A DNA stretch of 5,595 nucleotides from Nitrosomonadales bacterium (GCA_004525885.1 SPBV01000120.1:1-5595); one strand, 5' to 3'; shown: positions 1 through 5,595, numbered from the stretch's first letter. Program-made: numbers and translations. Notes: generated by a model not told the origin, from the letters alone.

Positions 1-642
1 CATGTATTTATGATGGTTCTGGCTCTACGTAGAAATCTAATGGCATATCGGCAGGATATTGAAAACGGTATGTGGCAGAAATCTGATCAATTCTGTCTTT
101 TTACACATGACATCGGTGATTTGTATGGTTCAACTATGGGTATCATAGGTAAAGGCGCAATAGGGAAGAGTACTGCCACGATTGCGCGTAGTTTTGGTAT
201 GCACGTAATATTTGCGGACTACGCATCCTTACAGAAAGATAAAGAAAGGTTTGCATCATTAGAAAATGTGCTAGCAGAGTCAGACGTGATCTCACTTCAT
301 TGCCCGATGACGCCAGCAACTCGTGATATGATCGGAATCAATGAGTTACGCATGATGAAACGTAACTCATTGTTAATTAATACGGCACGTGGTGGTTTGG
401 TAAATGAATTAGCGCTGATTCAAGCGTTGGACGAAGGATTAATTGCTGGCGCTGGTGTTGATGTCTTGGCTACCGAACCACCGGAAAACGGTCATCCGCT
501 AATCGAAGTAAACCGCCCTAATTTTATTTTAACACCTCATGTGGCATGGGCTTCGGATGGGGCTATGCAGTTACTTGCTGATCAGTTAATCGATAATATT
601 GAGGCATGGGTGGCTGGAAAGCCGCAGAATTTAGTTACTTAA
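1..642 (+). CDS. D-2-hydroxyacid dehydrogenase, glycerate dehydrogenase / hydroxypyruvate reductase type (5' end missing)
   Basis: The frame is open from base 1, with residues before the first ATG (base 10) matching the usual 'EHVF..ALRRNL' helix, so the true start lies outside the window; 213 residues are present of roughly 315-320 expected. The Rossmann motif GKGAIG is at bases 148-165 and the acidic residue ending beta-2 (Asp, 217-219, in FADY) suggests a preference for NADH over NADPH. The catalytic triad of the family is complete: Arg in NTARGG (388-390), Glu in ATEPPE (475-477) and His in TPHVAWAS (538-540). The HVAWAS wording is typical of glycerate dehydrogenase/hydroxypyruvate reductase, a cytoplasmic enzyme that interconverts hydroxypyruvate and D-glycerate in the serine cycle or photorespiratory-type salvage. 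The following CoA-ligase genes start 26 bases downstream, so co-transcription is likely. A related 2-ketoacid reductase remains possible, since substrate cannot be read from the sequence. Confidence 0.88.
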   Translation, partial: HVFMMVLALRRNLMAYRQDIENGMWQKSDQFCLFTHDIGDLYGSTMGIIGKGAIGKSTATIARSFGMHVIFADYASLQKDKERFASLENVLAESDVISLHCPMTPATRDMIGINELRMMKRNSLLINTARGGLVNELALIQALDEGLIAGAGVDVLATEPPENGHPLIEVNRPNFILTPHVAWASDGAMQLLADQLIDNIEAWVAGKPQNLVT

Positions 643-668
643 AAACGGATTATAGTGAGACGAATAAC

Positions 669-1847
669 ATGAAAATACACGAGTATCAGGCCAAGGAACT
701 CTTTCGTAAATTTGGTGTTCCCATTTTAGAAGGAATCGCTTGTTTTAGTGTTGAAGAAGCCGTCGAAGCTGCCAAAAAACTGGGTGGTAGATCAACATGG
801 GTTGTAAAGGCACAGATTCATGCCGGTGGGCGCGGTAAAGGCGGCGGGATAAAAGTTGCAAAGTCTCTCAATGAAGTGAAGCAATATGCAGAAGAAATTC
901 TGGGAATGAAGCTTGTTACTCATCAGACTGACAAGCAGGGACAAATCGTTCGACGTATTTTTATCGAGCAGGTCGCTGATATCCAGAAGGAATTTTATAT
1001 TGGGATGCTAGTAGATCGTAGTAGTCAGCGCGTATGCTTAATGGCAAGTTCAGAAGGGGGTATGAACATTGAAGAAGTAGCTGATAAGACACCGGAGAAA
1101 ATTTATAAAGTTTTTGTTGATCCGATGGATGGGCTGACTAGTCAAGATGCAAATGAGATCACTCGAATGATGAATCTTTCGCAATGTAATCCATCTGAAT
1201 TTCGAGCATTACTACAAAGATTGTATCAATTATTTGATAGTACAGATGCACTGCTAATCGAAGTCAATCCGCTGATACTTACTATTGACAATCATTTTCT
1301 TGCACTAGATGCAAAAATTAGTTTTGATGATAACGCATTATTTCGACATTCAGATATCGAAGCCTTACGCGATCTTGATGAAGAAGATCCACTGGAGATT
1401 GAGGCATCCAAGCATGGTCTTTCATACGTCCCACTTGACGGTAATATTGGTTGTTTAGTTAACGGTGCAGGTCTTGCAATGGCAACCATGGACATCATCA
1501 AGCTCTATGGAGGAAATCCAGCAAATTTTCTTGATGTGGGAGGTGGCGCCACCACTGAAAAAGTGACAGAGGCGTTTAAGTTAATGCTGTGTAATGCTAA
1601 GCTAAGAGTTATTTTGGTAAACATATTTGGTGGCATCATGAAGTGTGATGTGGTTGCCAGAGGTGTGGTTGCGGCAGCCCGTGAGGTTAAATTAACTATG
1701 CCTTTAATTGTTCGTCTTGAAGGAACCAATGCTGATCTAGGTAAGAAAATCTTGGCTGAATCAGGCTTGCAAATTATTTCAGCAAGTAGCATGGATGACG
1801 CAGCACAGAATGCTGTGACAGCTGCAGCTGCAGCTAAAGGAGTGTAG
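669..1847 (+). CDS. mtkA: ADP-forming acid-CoA ligase beta subunit: malate-CoA ligase (MtkA) favoured, or succinate-CoA ligase (SucC)
   Basis: This is a 392-residue protein, the normal length for SucC/MtkA. I chose ATG 669 because MKIHEYQAKELF is the classic family N-terminus; the in-frame ATG at 606 would overlap the dehydrogenase and add 21 unrelated residues. Only a weak purine run (GTGAGA, 655-660) precedes it. The ATP-grasp domain fills about residues 1-230: nucleotide-binding Lys47, GRGKGGG loop at 54-60, and Mg-binding Asn200 and Asp214, equivalent to Asn199/Asp213 of the E. coli enzyme. The ligase/CoA domain follows (about 255-390) with GNIGCLVNGAGLAMATMD, NFLDVGGGA and FGGIMKCD. With the alpha subunit it would couple ATP hydrolysis to acyl-CoA formation through a phosphohistidine. 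AAREVK and the later KKILAESGL resemble MtkA, whereas FGGIMKCD and IIKLYG resemble SucC. The dehydrogenase neighbour tips my judgement to malate-CoA ligase at roughly 60:40. The C-terminus is an alanine-rich run. Confidence 0.9.
   Translation: MKIHEYQAKELFRKFGVPILEGIACFSVEEAVEAAKKLGGRSTWVVKAQIHAGGRGKGGGIKVAKSLNEVKQYAEEILGMKLVTHQTDKQGQIVRRIFIEQVADIQKEFYIGMLVDRSSQRVCLMASSEGGMNIEEVADKTPEKIYKVFVDPMDGLTSQDANEITRMMNLSQCNPSEFRALLQRLYQLFDSTDALLIEVNPLILTIDNHFLALDAKISFDDNALFRHSDIEALRDLDEEDPLEIEASKHGLSYVPLDGNIGCLVNGAGLAMATMDIIKLYGGNPANFLDVGGGATTEKVTEAFKLMLCNAKLRVILVNIFGGIMKCDVVARGVVAAAREVKLTMPLIVRLEGTNADLGKKILAESGLQIISASSMDDAAQNAVTAAAAAKGV
1820..1835 (+). repeat. Perfect 16-base palindrome just upstream of the alpha-subunit ribosome binding site
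   Basis: The sequence AGCTGCAGCTGCAGCT equals its own reverse complement. It can be read as a 6-bp stem (AGCTGC/GCAGCT) with a four-base loop, or as tandem GCTGCA units. It encodes part of the alanine-rich tail of the beta subunit and ends exactly where the AAAGGAG ribosome binding site begins. It may be only a by-product of alternating GCT/GCA alanine codons, or it may shape translation of the next gene. Confidence 0.6.
1836..1842 (+). promoter_or_regulatory. Strong ribosome binding site of the CoA-ligase alpha subunit
   Basis: AAAGGAG lies 7 bases before ATG 1850 and inside the last codons of the beta-subunit gene. It fixes the alpha-subunit start and suggests coupled translation, which would suit the equal amounts needed for a two-subunit enzyme. 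Confidence 0.85.
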
Positions 1848-1849
1848 TT

Positions 1850-2728
1850 ATGGCAATATTGGTAAACAAGAGTACTAGAGTCATGACTCAGGGGATTACT
1901 GGAAAGACTGGTCAATTTCATACTCGAGCGTGTGTGGATTATGCAAATGGAAAGAGTTGCTTTGTTGCGGGGGTAAATCCAAGAAAACCAGGTGAGAACT
2001 TAGACGGCATTCCAATTTACGCCACTGTCAAAGAAGCAAAGCAGGCTTCGGGTGCGACAGTTTCAGTAATATATGTACCACCGCCTTTTGCTGCTGCCGC
2101 AATAGATGAAGCGGTGGACGCGGAACTTGATTTAGTAATTTGTATTACTGAAGGCATTCCTGTGCGTGACATGATCCGAACTCGATACAAGATGCAGGAA
2201 CACAAAACCCTGCTAATCGGACCTAACTGTCCTGGCATCATTACACCAGATGAAATTAAGATTGGCATCATGCCTGGCTATATCCACAAGAAAGGTCGTG
2301 TCGGAGTAGTGTCTCGCTCTGGTACGCTAACTTACGAAGCAGTTGCTCAATTAATGGAGCAAGGTTTGGGGCAGTCAACCTGTATCGGTATTGGAGGTGA
2401 TCCGATTAACGGATTGAAGCATCTAGATGTGATGAGGATGTTCAACGATGATAATGAAACTGATGCTGTGCTTATGGTTGGGGAAATTGGTGGCTCTGAC
2501 GAGGAAGATTGTGCCTTTTGGATTAAAAACAACATGACGAAACCAGTAGTAGGGTTTATTGCAGGAATAACTGCACCACAAGGCAAGCGAATGGGGCACG
2601 CGGGTGCGATTATCTCTGGTGGCAAGGGCACTGCTCAGGAGAAGCTTGCAGTAATGGAGGAATGTGGCATTAAAGTGACTCGTAACCCAGCAGAGATGGG
2701 TAAATTACTGAAGTCGGTGTTGCTATAA
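1850..2728 (+). CDS. mtkB: ADP-forming acid-CoA ligase alpha subunit: malate-CoA ligase (MtkB) favoured, or succinate-CoA ligase (SucD)
   Basis: This is a 292-residue protein of normal family length (E. coli SucD is close to 289), starting 2 bases after the beta-subunit stop and behind AAAGGAG. The N-terminal CoA-binding Rossmann domain carries QGITGKTGQFH (residues 14-24); GPNCPG (124-129) and SRSGTLTYE (155-163) follow. The ligase domain has GIGGDPING (180-188), the conserved Glu in GEIGG (Glu212) and the active-site phosphohistidine in KRMGHAGAIISGG (His250, codon 2597-2599). All catalytic residues are present, so the enzyme should work with the beta subunit in the cytoplasm. GDPING agrees with remembered MtkB, whereas GPNCPG and the lack of the short insertion I recall in methylotroph MtkB (near residues 110-120) agree with SucD. 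Substrate is therefore unresolved. In Methylobacterium the mtkAB pair is followed by ppc and mcl; here it is not, and the cluster seems to end. Confidence 0.9.
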   Translation: MAILVNKSTRVMTQGITGKTGQFHTRACVDYANGKSCFVAGVNPRKPGENLDGIPIYATVKEAKQASGATVSVIYVPPPFAAAAIDEAVDAELDLVICITEGIPVRDMIRTRYKMQEHKTLLIGPNCPGIITPDEIKIGIMPGYIHKKGRVGVVSRSGTLTYEAVAQLMEQGLGQSTCIGIGGDPINGLKHLDVMRMFNDDNETDAVLMVGEIGGSDEEDCAFWIKNNMTKPVVGFIAGITAPQGKRMGHAGAIISGGKGTAQEKLAVMEECGIKVTRNPAEMGKLLKSVLL

Positions 2729-2730
2729 AA

Positions 2731-2805
2731 TTGAATTTGAAGGCATCAAAACGATTTGTTACGAGCATGTTTTCATTAATTCTTGCTGCTGGTGGGTTTG
2801 GCTAA
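2731..2805 (+). other. Short signal-peptide-like reading frame, possibly a gene remnant
   Basis: Read from TTG 2731, this 24-codon frame has a basic start (Leu-Lys-Ala-Ser-Lys-Arg), then a hydrophobic stretch (FSLILAAGGFG), then TAA. That is the layout of a Sec signal peptide with nothing after it. I see no ribosome binding site before TTG 2731, TTG 2737 or ATG 2767. It could be the decayed start of a lost secreted protein, a tiny translated peptide, or chance; chance is the most likely in a single short stretch. Confidence 0.15.
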
Positions 2806-2854
2806 CTAGATGGCCTGAGGGGAAACGAATCAAACTACCAAGAAGTGGCCGCGC

Positions 2855-2863
2855 TGATATAAT
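2855..2863 (+). promoter_or_regulatory. Extended -10 promoter for the HerA-like ATPase gene
   Basis: TGATATAAT contains a perfect TATAAT (2858-2863) preceded by the TGn extension, which can make up for a poor -35 box. The best -35 at 17-base spacing is CTACCA (2835-2840), matching TTGACA at three positions. Transcription would start near 2870, leaving a leader of about 27 bases that includes the ribosome binding site. This makes the ATPase and lipoprotein genes a unit separate from the CoA-ligase cluster. Confidence 0.55.
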
Positions 2864-2867
2864 TTAA

Positions 2868-2878
2868 TATCATTGATA
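2868..2878 (+). promoter_or_regulatory. Small palindrome over the predicted transcription start
   Basis: TATCATTGATA is a 5-base inverted repeat around one central base, placed just downstream of the -10 box. Its place would suit a repressor operator, but it is short and AT-rich and could be chance. I do not recognise it as the site of a known regulator. Confidence 0.15.
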
Positions 2879-2884
2879 CTTTAA

Positions 2885-2890
2885 TTGAGG
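2885..2890 (+). promoter_or_regulatory. Ribosome binding site deciding the ATPase start
   Basis: TTGAGG contains GAGG (2887-2890) six bases before ATG 2897. The in-frame TTG at 2885 is part of this site, so it is unlikely to be the start even though it would extend the protein by four residues. Confidence 0.7.
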
Positions 2891-2896
2891 TTTTTG

Positions 2897-4414
2897 ATGT
2901 CCGACCCGTTATTAATCACAATTTCCAATCTTGATATAGCATTATTGCCTAGTCTTGCTAATCGTCATGGGCTTATTACTGGCGCAACTGGCACTGGTAA
3001 AACCGTTACTTTGCAGGTAATGGCGGAGCGGTTCTCCTCAATTGGTGTGCCAGTATTTATGGCTGACGTTAAAGGGGATTTGTCAGGGCTATCTACCCCT
3101 GGGAAGAATTCTCCAAAAATGAAAAATCGGCTTGCACAACTTAAACTAGATGAGCCTCAATGGTCTGGATTTCCAGTTACGTTCTGGGACCTGTTCGGAA
3201 AAGCTGGGCATCCAGTACGCGCAACAGTGTCAGACATGGGACCTAGGCTGCTTGGGCGCTTGTTTAATTTGAATGATACGCAACAGGGTGTACTGACACT
3301 TGTATTTAAAATTGCAGACGATAATGGCATGTTATTACTTGATACGAAGGACCTGCGGACAATGCTGCAATTTGTCGGTGACAACTCTGAAAGTTTCAAA
3401 ACCACATATGGTAATGTCTCAAAAGCTTCGATTGGGGCAATCCAGCGCTCGCTCCTTGAGATGGAACAAGAAGGGAGTGTTAATTTTTTCGGCGAGCCGA
3501 TGCTCGATATCAATGACCTGATGCAGACAGATAGAAAAGGTCGAGGCATGATTAATATTCTTGCTGCTGACAAACTGATGAATTCACCCAAGCTGTATTC
3601 GATGTTTCTGTTATGGATGTTGTCTGAATTGTTCGAGACTTTGCCTGAAGTTGGTGATCCGGAGAAACCAAAACTGGTATTCTTCTTTGACGAAGCCCAT
3701 TTATTGTTTAGCGAAGCACCCAAAGCGCTACTTGAAAAAGTTGAACAGGTGGTGCGGTTAATACGATCAAAAGGTGTCGGTGTGTATTTCGTAACGCAGA
3801 ATCCCCTTGATATCCCTGATAGCGTGCTTGGCCAACTTGGCAACCGTGTGCAGCACGCACTAAGAGCCTTTACACCACGTGACCAGAAAGCGGTTAAGGC
3901 TGCTGCTCAAACCATGCGCGCTAATACCAAGCTCGACACCGAGAAAGCAATCTCCGAACTATCAACTGGTGAAGCACTGATCTCAATGCTTGATAAGAAA
4001 GGACGTCCATCCATTGTTGAGCGCGCATTTATTCTGCCGCCAGCATCGAGAATGGGTCCGATCAGTGACGCGGAGCGTGCGAACATAATCAAATCTTCGA
4101 TGATTTTTGGTCATTATGAGGAGGCTATTGATCGCAAATCAGCTCATGAAGTGATTACGAATCGTATCAAATCTGAGGAGGATAGTCAGAATAATAATTC
4201 ACATAACGATGAAGTGCAGCAGACTTCTAGTAAAGGAGGGCTGATGGACATTTTAGGTGATTCACTGCTCAGTAAGACAGGACCACGTGGCGGGAAACAT
4301 CAAGGTATTCTAGAGTCTGTAGCTAAGAGTGCAGCTCGTTCGGTTGGTTCACAGATTGGCCGCTCTCTTTTTCGGGGGATACTGGGGAGTCTCTTGGGTG
4401 GTAAGGGGAGATGA
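2897..4414 (+). CDS. yjgR: HerA-like ATPase of the DUF853 / YjgR family
   Basis: This 505-residue cytoplasmic P-loop ATPase is close in length to E. coli YjgR (about 500). The N-terminus matches that family strongly: LLPSLANRHGLITGATGTGKT with Walker A at 29-36, then VPVFMADVKGDLSGL. Walker B is LVFFFDEAHLLF (Asp265, Glu266), followed by FVTQNP with a polar sensor Gln301, and GNRVQHALRAFTPRDQKAV with candidate arginine fingers Arg317, Arg322 and Arg327. The HerA/FtsK-like superfamily forms hexameric DNA or protein translocases, but this branch has no firmly established role that I know of, and no nuclease partner (NurA) is visible. A hydrophilic, Asn/Ser/Glu-rich linker (about 425-445) separates the ATPase from a basic, Gly-rich tail (about 468-505, AKSAARSVGSQIGR..GGKGR) that is also seen in YjgR. 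It has its own promoter and overlaps the lipoprotein gene by the sequence ATGA. Family membership is certain; function is not. Confidence 0.93.
   Translation: MSDPLLITISNLDIALLPSLANRHGLITGATGTGKTVTLQVMAERFSSIGVPVFMADVKGDLSGLSTPGKNSPKMKNRLAQLKLDEPQWSGFPVTFWDLFGKAGHPVRATVSDMGPRLLGRLFNLNDTQQGVLTLVFKIADDNGMLLLDTKDLRTMLQFVGDNSESFKTTYGNVSKASIGAIQRSLLEMEQEGSVNFFGEPMLDINDLMQTDRKGRGMINILAADKLMNSPKLYSMFLLWMLSELFETLPEVGDPEKPKLVFFFDEAHLLFSEAPKALLEKVEQVVRLIRSKGVGVYFVTQNPLDIPDSVLGQLGNRVQHALRAFTPRDQKAVKAAAQTMRANTKLDTEKAISELSTGEALISMLDKKGRPSIVERAFILPPASRMGPISDAERANIIKSSMIFGHYEEAIDRKSAHEVITNRIKSEEDSQNNNSHNDEVQQTSSKGGLMDILGDSLLSKTGPRGGKHQGILESVAKSAARSVGSQIGRSLFRGILGSLLGGKGR
4403..4410 (+). promoter_or_regulatory. 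Ribosome binding site of the lipoprotein gene
   Basis: AAGGGGAG lies inside the last codons of the ATPase gene. Three ATG triplets follow in a row (4411, 4414, 4417). Only the third leaves a usable gap (6 bases), so 4417 is the favoured start; the first two would place the start codon 0-3 bases from the site. Confidence 0.6.
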
Positions 4415-4416
4415 TG

Positions 4417-4689
4417 ATGCGTTTGATCGTTGCAATTATTCTGTTATCGGTTGCAGGCTGTGCAACAACGGACAATCGAAAAGGGAAGTCCCTAGAGCCG
4501 CTGCCACCAAGTACGCGCCCTACGTATAACCTTGCTGGTTACCCACCTGCTTTCAAAGATGGTTATATTGACGGCTGTGAAACTGCTAAGAAGTCTTCTT
4601 ATGGATTTAAGGATGAACGCCGTTTTACTAAAGACAATCAATATCACAACGGTTGGAAAGATGGATACAATTTGTGTCTTAGTAAATAA
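4417..4689 (+). CDS. Small outer-membrane lipoprotein with two Gly-aromatic-x-Asp-Gly repeats, function unknown
   Basis: Read from ATG 4417 this is a 90-residue protein with a textbook lipoprotein signal: MRLIVAIILLSVAGC, lipobox VAGC and lipidated Cys15 (codon 4459-4461). Position +2 is Ala, not Asp, which by the Lol rule predicts sorting to the outer membrane. A Pro/Ser-rich linker (24-45) leads to two related units, FKDGYIDGC (46-54) and YHNGWKDGYNLC (76-87), each of the form aromatic-x-x-Gly-Tyr/Trp-x-Asp-Gly and each ending near a cysteine. Cys54 and Cys87 could form a disulfide in the periplasm. Short proteobacterial proteins with such motifs are known but I cannot name a function. The start overlaps or abuts the ATPase stop (4412-4414), so translation is probably coupled. 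If ATG 4411 or 4414 were used, only one or two methionines would be added. Confidence 0.8.
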   Translation: MRLIVAIILLSVAGCATTDNRKGKSLEPLPPSTRPTYNLAGYPPAFKDGYIDGCETAKKSSYGFKDERRFTKDNQYHNGWKDGYNLCLSK

Positions 4690-4814
4690 CAATAGAGTGG
4701 ATAGTTTTGCCTTTCTTGCTATTTTAGTCCACAATTTTGTCGTGTTGTAGAATAATAAATACTGGTAATAGATTCTGTACCATTTCTCAATAAGACTATT
4801 TGCATGGTGATATC

Positions 4815-4842
4815 AAGGCATACAACCTGCCTCGGGTATAAT
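4815..4842 (+). promoter_or_regulatory. Probable promoter of the carboxypeptidase gene
   Basis: A perfect TATAAT lies at 4837-4842, with AAGGCA (4815-4820) as the best -35 at 16-base spacing, matching TTGACA only at GCA. Transcription would begin near 4849, about 19 bases before the ATG. No extended -10 is present. The rest of the 178-base gap (4690-4867) is AT-rich with no open frame of note and only weak inverted repeats. Confidence 0.45.
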
Positions 4843-4867
4843 AGAAAATTATTTTGTTCAATTCACA

Positions 4868-5595
4868 ATGAAACGTTTACTCCTGTTTGTGCTGCTTCTT
4901 GCTTCATCTTTCGTATTTGCTCAGAAGTCTACGCATCAAACGCAGCCTTTACCCGTCCTATCCATAGCCGCAAAAGCTTATATTCTTACTGACTTTCAAA
5001 GTGGACAGACTTTGGTTGGGCAGAATGATTCCGAACGTGTCGAACCTGCATCACTCACAAAGATAATGACAGCATATGTCACTTTTTCAGCCCTCAAGCA
5101 GAAGCGCATCACACTGACGCAGATTGTGCCCGTGTCGGAAAAAGCCTGGCGCATACATGGTTCACGCATGTTCATTGAACCTAGTAAGCCGGTAACAGTA
5201 GGAGAATTAGTACGTGGACTGATCGTCCAGTCTGGAAATGATGCCAGCATAGCTTTAGCAGAAGCTATTGCTGGGTCAGAGGAGAGTTTTGCGCTAATGA
5301 TGAACAAAGAGGCCGAAAGGTTGGGAATGAAGAACACTCATTTCGCCAACTCTACTGGCCTTCCGAATCCGGAGCATTACACTACAGCTTATGATTTGGC
5401 TTTGCTTGTGGCCGACATAATCCGTAATTTTCCAGAACATTACCCGCTTTATTCACTGCGGGAGTATACATACAATAAAATTTCACAAACCAATCGAAAT
5501 CGACTCCTATGGTTGGATCCAAATGTAGATGGTCTCAAGACTGGACATACTAAATCTGCTGGGTATTGTCTTGTTACTTCAGCTAGAAGAGGTGA
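4868..5595 (+). CDS. dacA: D-alanyl-D-alanine carboxypeptidase, PBP5/6 type (3' end missing)
   Basis: The gene runs off the right edge after 242 codons; family members are usually about 380-400 residues, so the end of the peptidase domain and the C-terminal beta domain with its membrane anchor are not seen. The Sec signal MKRLLLFVLLLASSFVFA probably ends before Gln19. All three active-site motifs of the peptidase S11 family are intact: SLTK with nucleophile Ser62 and Lys65 (codons from 5051), SGN at 122-124, and KTG at 224-226 (from 5537). GSRMFIEP (98-105) is the typical segment between them. The enzyme removes the terminal D-Ala from peptidoglycan pentapeptides on the periplasmic side of the inner membrane, limiting cross-linking and helping cell shape. 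ATG 4868 is chosen because the signal peptide starts there, though no Shine-Dalgarno sequence precedes it. In many betaproteobacteria this gene heads a dacA - D-amino acid aminotransferase - DUF493 - lipB - lipA run, which may lie beyond the window. Confidence 0.95.
   Translation, partial: MKRLLLFVLLLASSFVFAQKSTHQTQPLPVLSIAAKAYILTDFQSGQTLVGQNDSERVEPASLTKIMTAYVTFSALKQKRITLTQIVPVSEKAWRIHGSRMFIEPSKPVTVGELVRGLIVQSGNDASIALAEAIAGSEESFALMMNKEAERLGMKNTHFANSTGLPNPEHYTTAYDLALLVADIIRNFPEHYPLYSLREYTYNKISQTNRNRLLWLDPNVDGLKTGHTKSAGYCLVTSARRG

Noticed and set aside
606..668. In-frame upstream ATG that would extend the CoA-ligase beta subunit by 21 residues
   Set aside because: It overlaps the dehydrogenase gene, the added residues fit no family N-terminus, and MKIHEYQAKEL at 669 is the standard start.
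1505..1921. Minus-strand open frame of 138 codons across the ligase subunit junction
   Set aside because: It is antisense to two well-supported genes and has no recognisable domain; this is a codon-bias shadow.
2813..2850. GGCC repeated at both ends of a stretch before the ATPase promoter, as a terminator of the carbon cluster
   Set aside because: Four base pairs with a 30-base loop and no T tract do not make a credible hairpin.
3157..3843. Long open frame on the minus strand (228 codons) opposite the ATPase gene
   Set aside because: It lies wholly inside the strongly supported ATPase gene, its translation is Ser/Pro-rich without recognisable motifs, and no start signals were seen.
4697..4739. 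GTGGA (4697-4701) and TCCAC (4728-4732) inverted repeat followed by AATTTT, as a terminator after the lipoprotein gene
   Set aside because: The stem is only 5 bp with a 26-base loop and the T run is short, so it is too weak to call, although the position is right.
4763..4782. TGGTA ... TACCA inverted repeat in the gap before the carboxypeptidase gene
   Set aside because: It is a 5-bp stem with a 10-base loop in AT-rich DNA, with no T run and no match to a known operator.
4804..4992. 62-codon + strand frame over the start of the carboxypeptidase gene
   Set aside because: The overlapping frame starting at 4868 has a signal peptide and all active-site motifs; this one contains the promoter and matches nothing.
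4996..5337. 113-codon minus-strand frame opposite the carboxypeptidase gene
   Set aside because: It is antisense to the conserved peptidase domain and shows no motifs.

Overview
The window most resembles a betaproteobacterial chromosome. The carboxypeptidase at the right end has the wording usual in that class (GSRMFIEP, VQSGNDASIALAEAIAGSE). A hydroxypyruvate-reductase-type gene followed by a CoA-ligase pair is the kind of grouping seen in serine-cycle methylotrophs. I would guess a Nitrosomonas-like ammonia oxidiser or a methylotroph, but that is inference from remembered families. The DNA is moderately AT-rich by eye and all recognised genes are on the + strand.

Region 1 (1-2728) is a tightly packed carbon-metabolism cluster. 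It begins with the C-terminal two thirds of a D-2-hydroxyacid dehydrogenase of the glycerate dehydrogenase / hydroxypyruvate reductase type, cut by the left edge. Twenty-six bases later come the beta and alpha subunits of an ADP-forming acid-CoA ligase, separated by 2 bases. From the neighbour and some wording I favour malate-CoA ligase (MtkAB) over succinate-CoA ligase (SucCD), but sequence alone leaves this open. Together these would reduce hydroxypyruvate to glycerate and activate malate to malyl-CoA, two serine-cycle steps.

Region 2 (2729-2896) is intergenic. It holds a short signal-peptide-like reading frame ending in TAA, then a good extended -10 promoter, a small palindrome near the predicted transcription start, and a clear ribosome binding site.

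Region 3 (2897-4689) is a likely two-gene operon. It contains a HerA-like ATPase of the DUF853/YjgR family with intact Walker motifs, overlapped at its stop by a small lipoprotein gene with two Gly-Tyr/Trp-Asp-Gly repeats.

Region 4 (4690-5595) holds an intergenic stretch with a second TATAAT promoter, then the first 242 codons of a penicillin-binding-protein-5-type D-Ala-D-Ala carboxypeptidase, cut by the right edge. I saw no RNA genes, insertion sequences, CRISPR arrays or clear terminators. Nothing here is plainly an undescribed system; the least explained item is the ATPase-lipoprotein pair.
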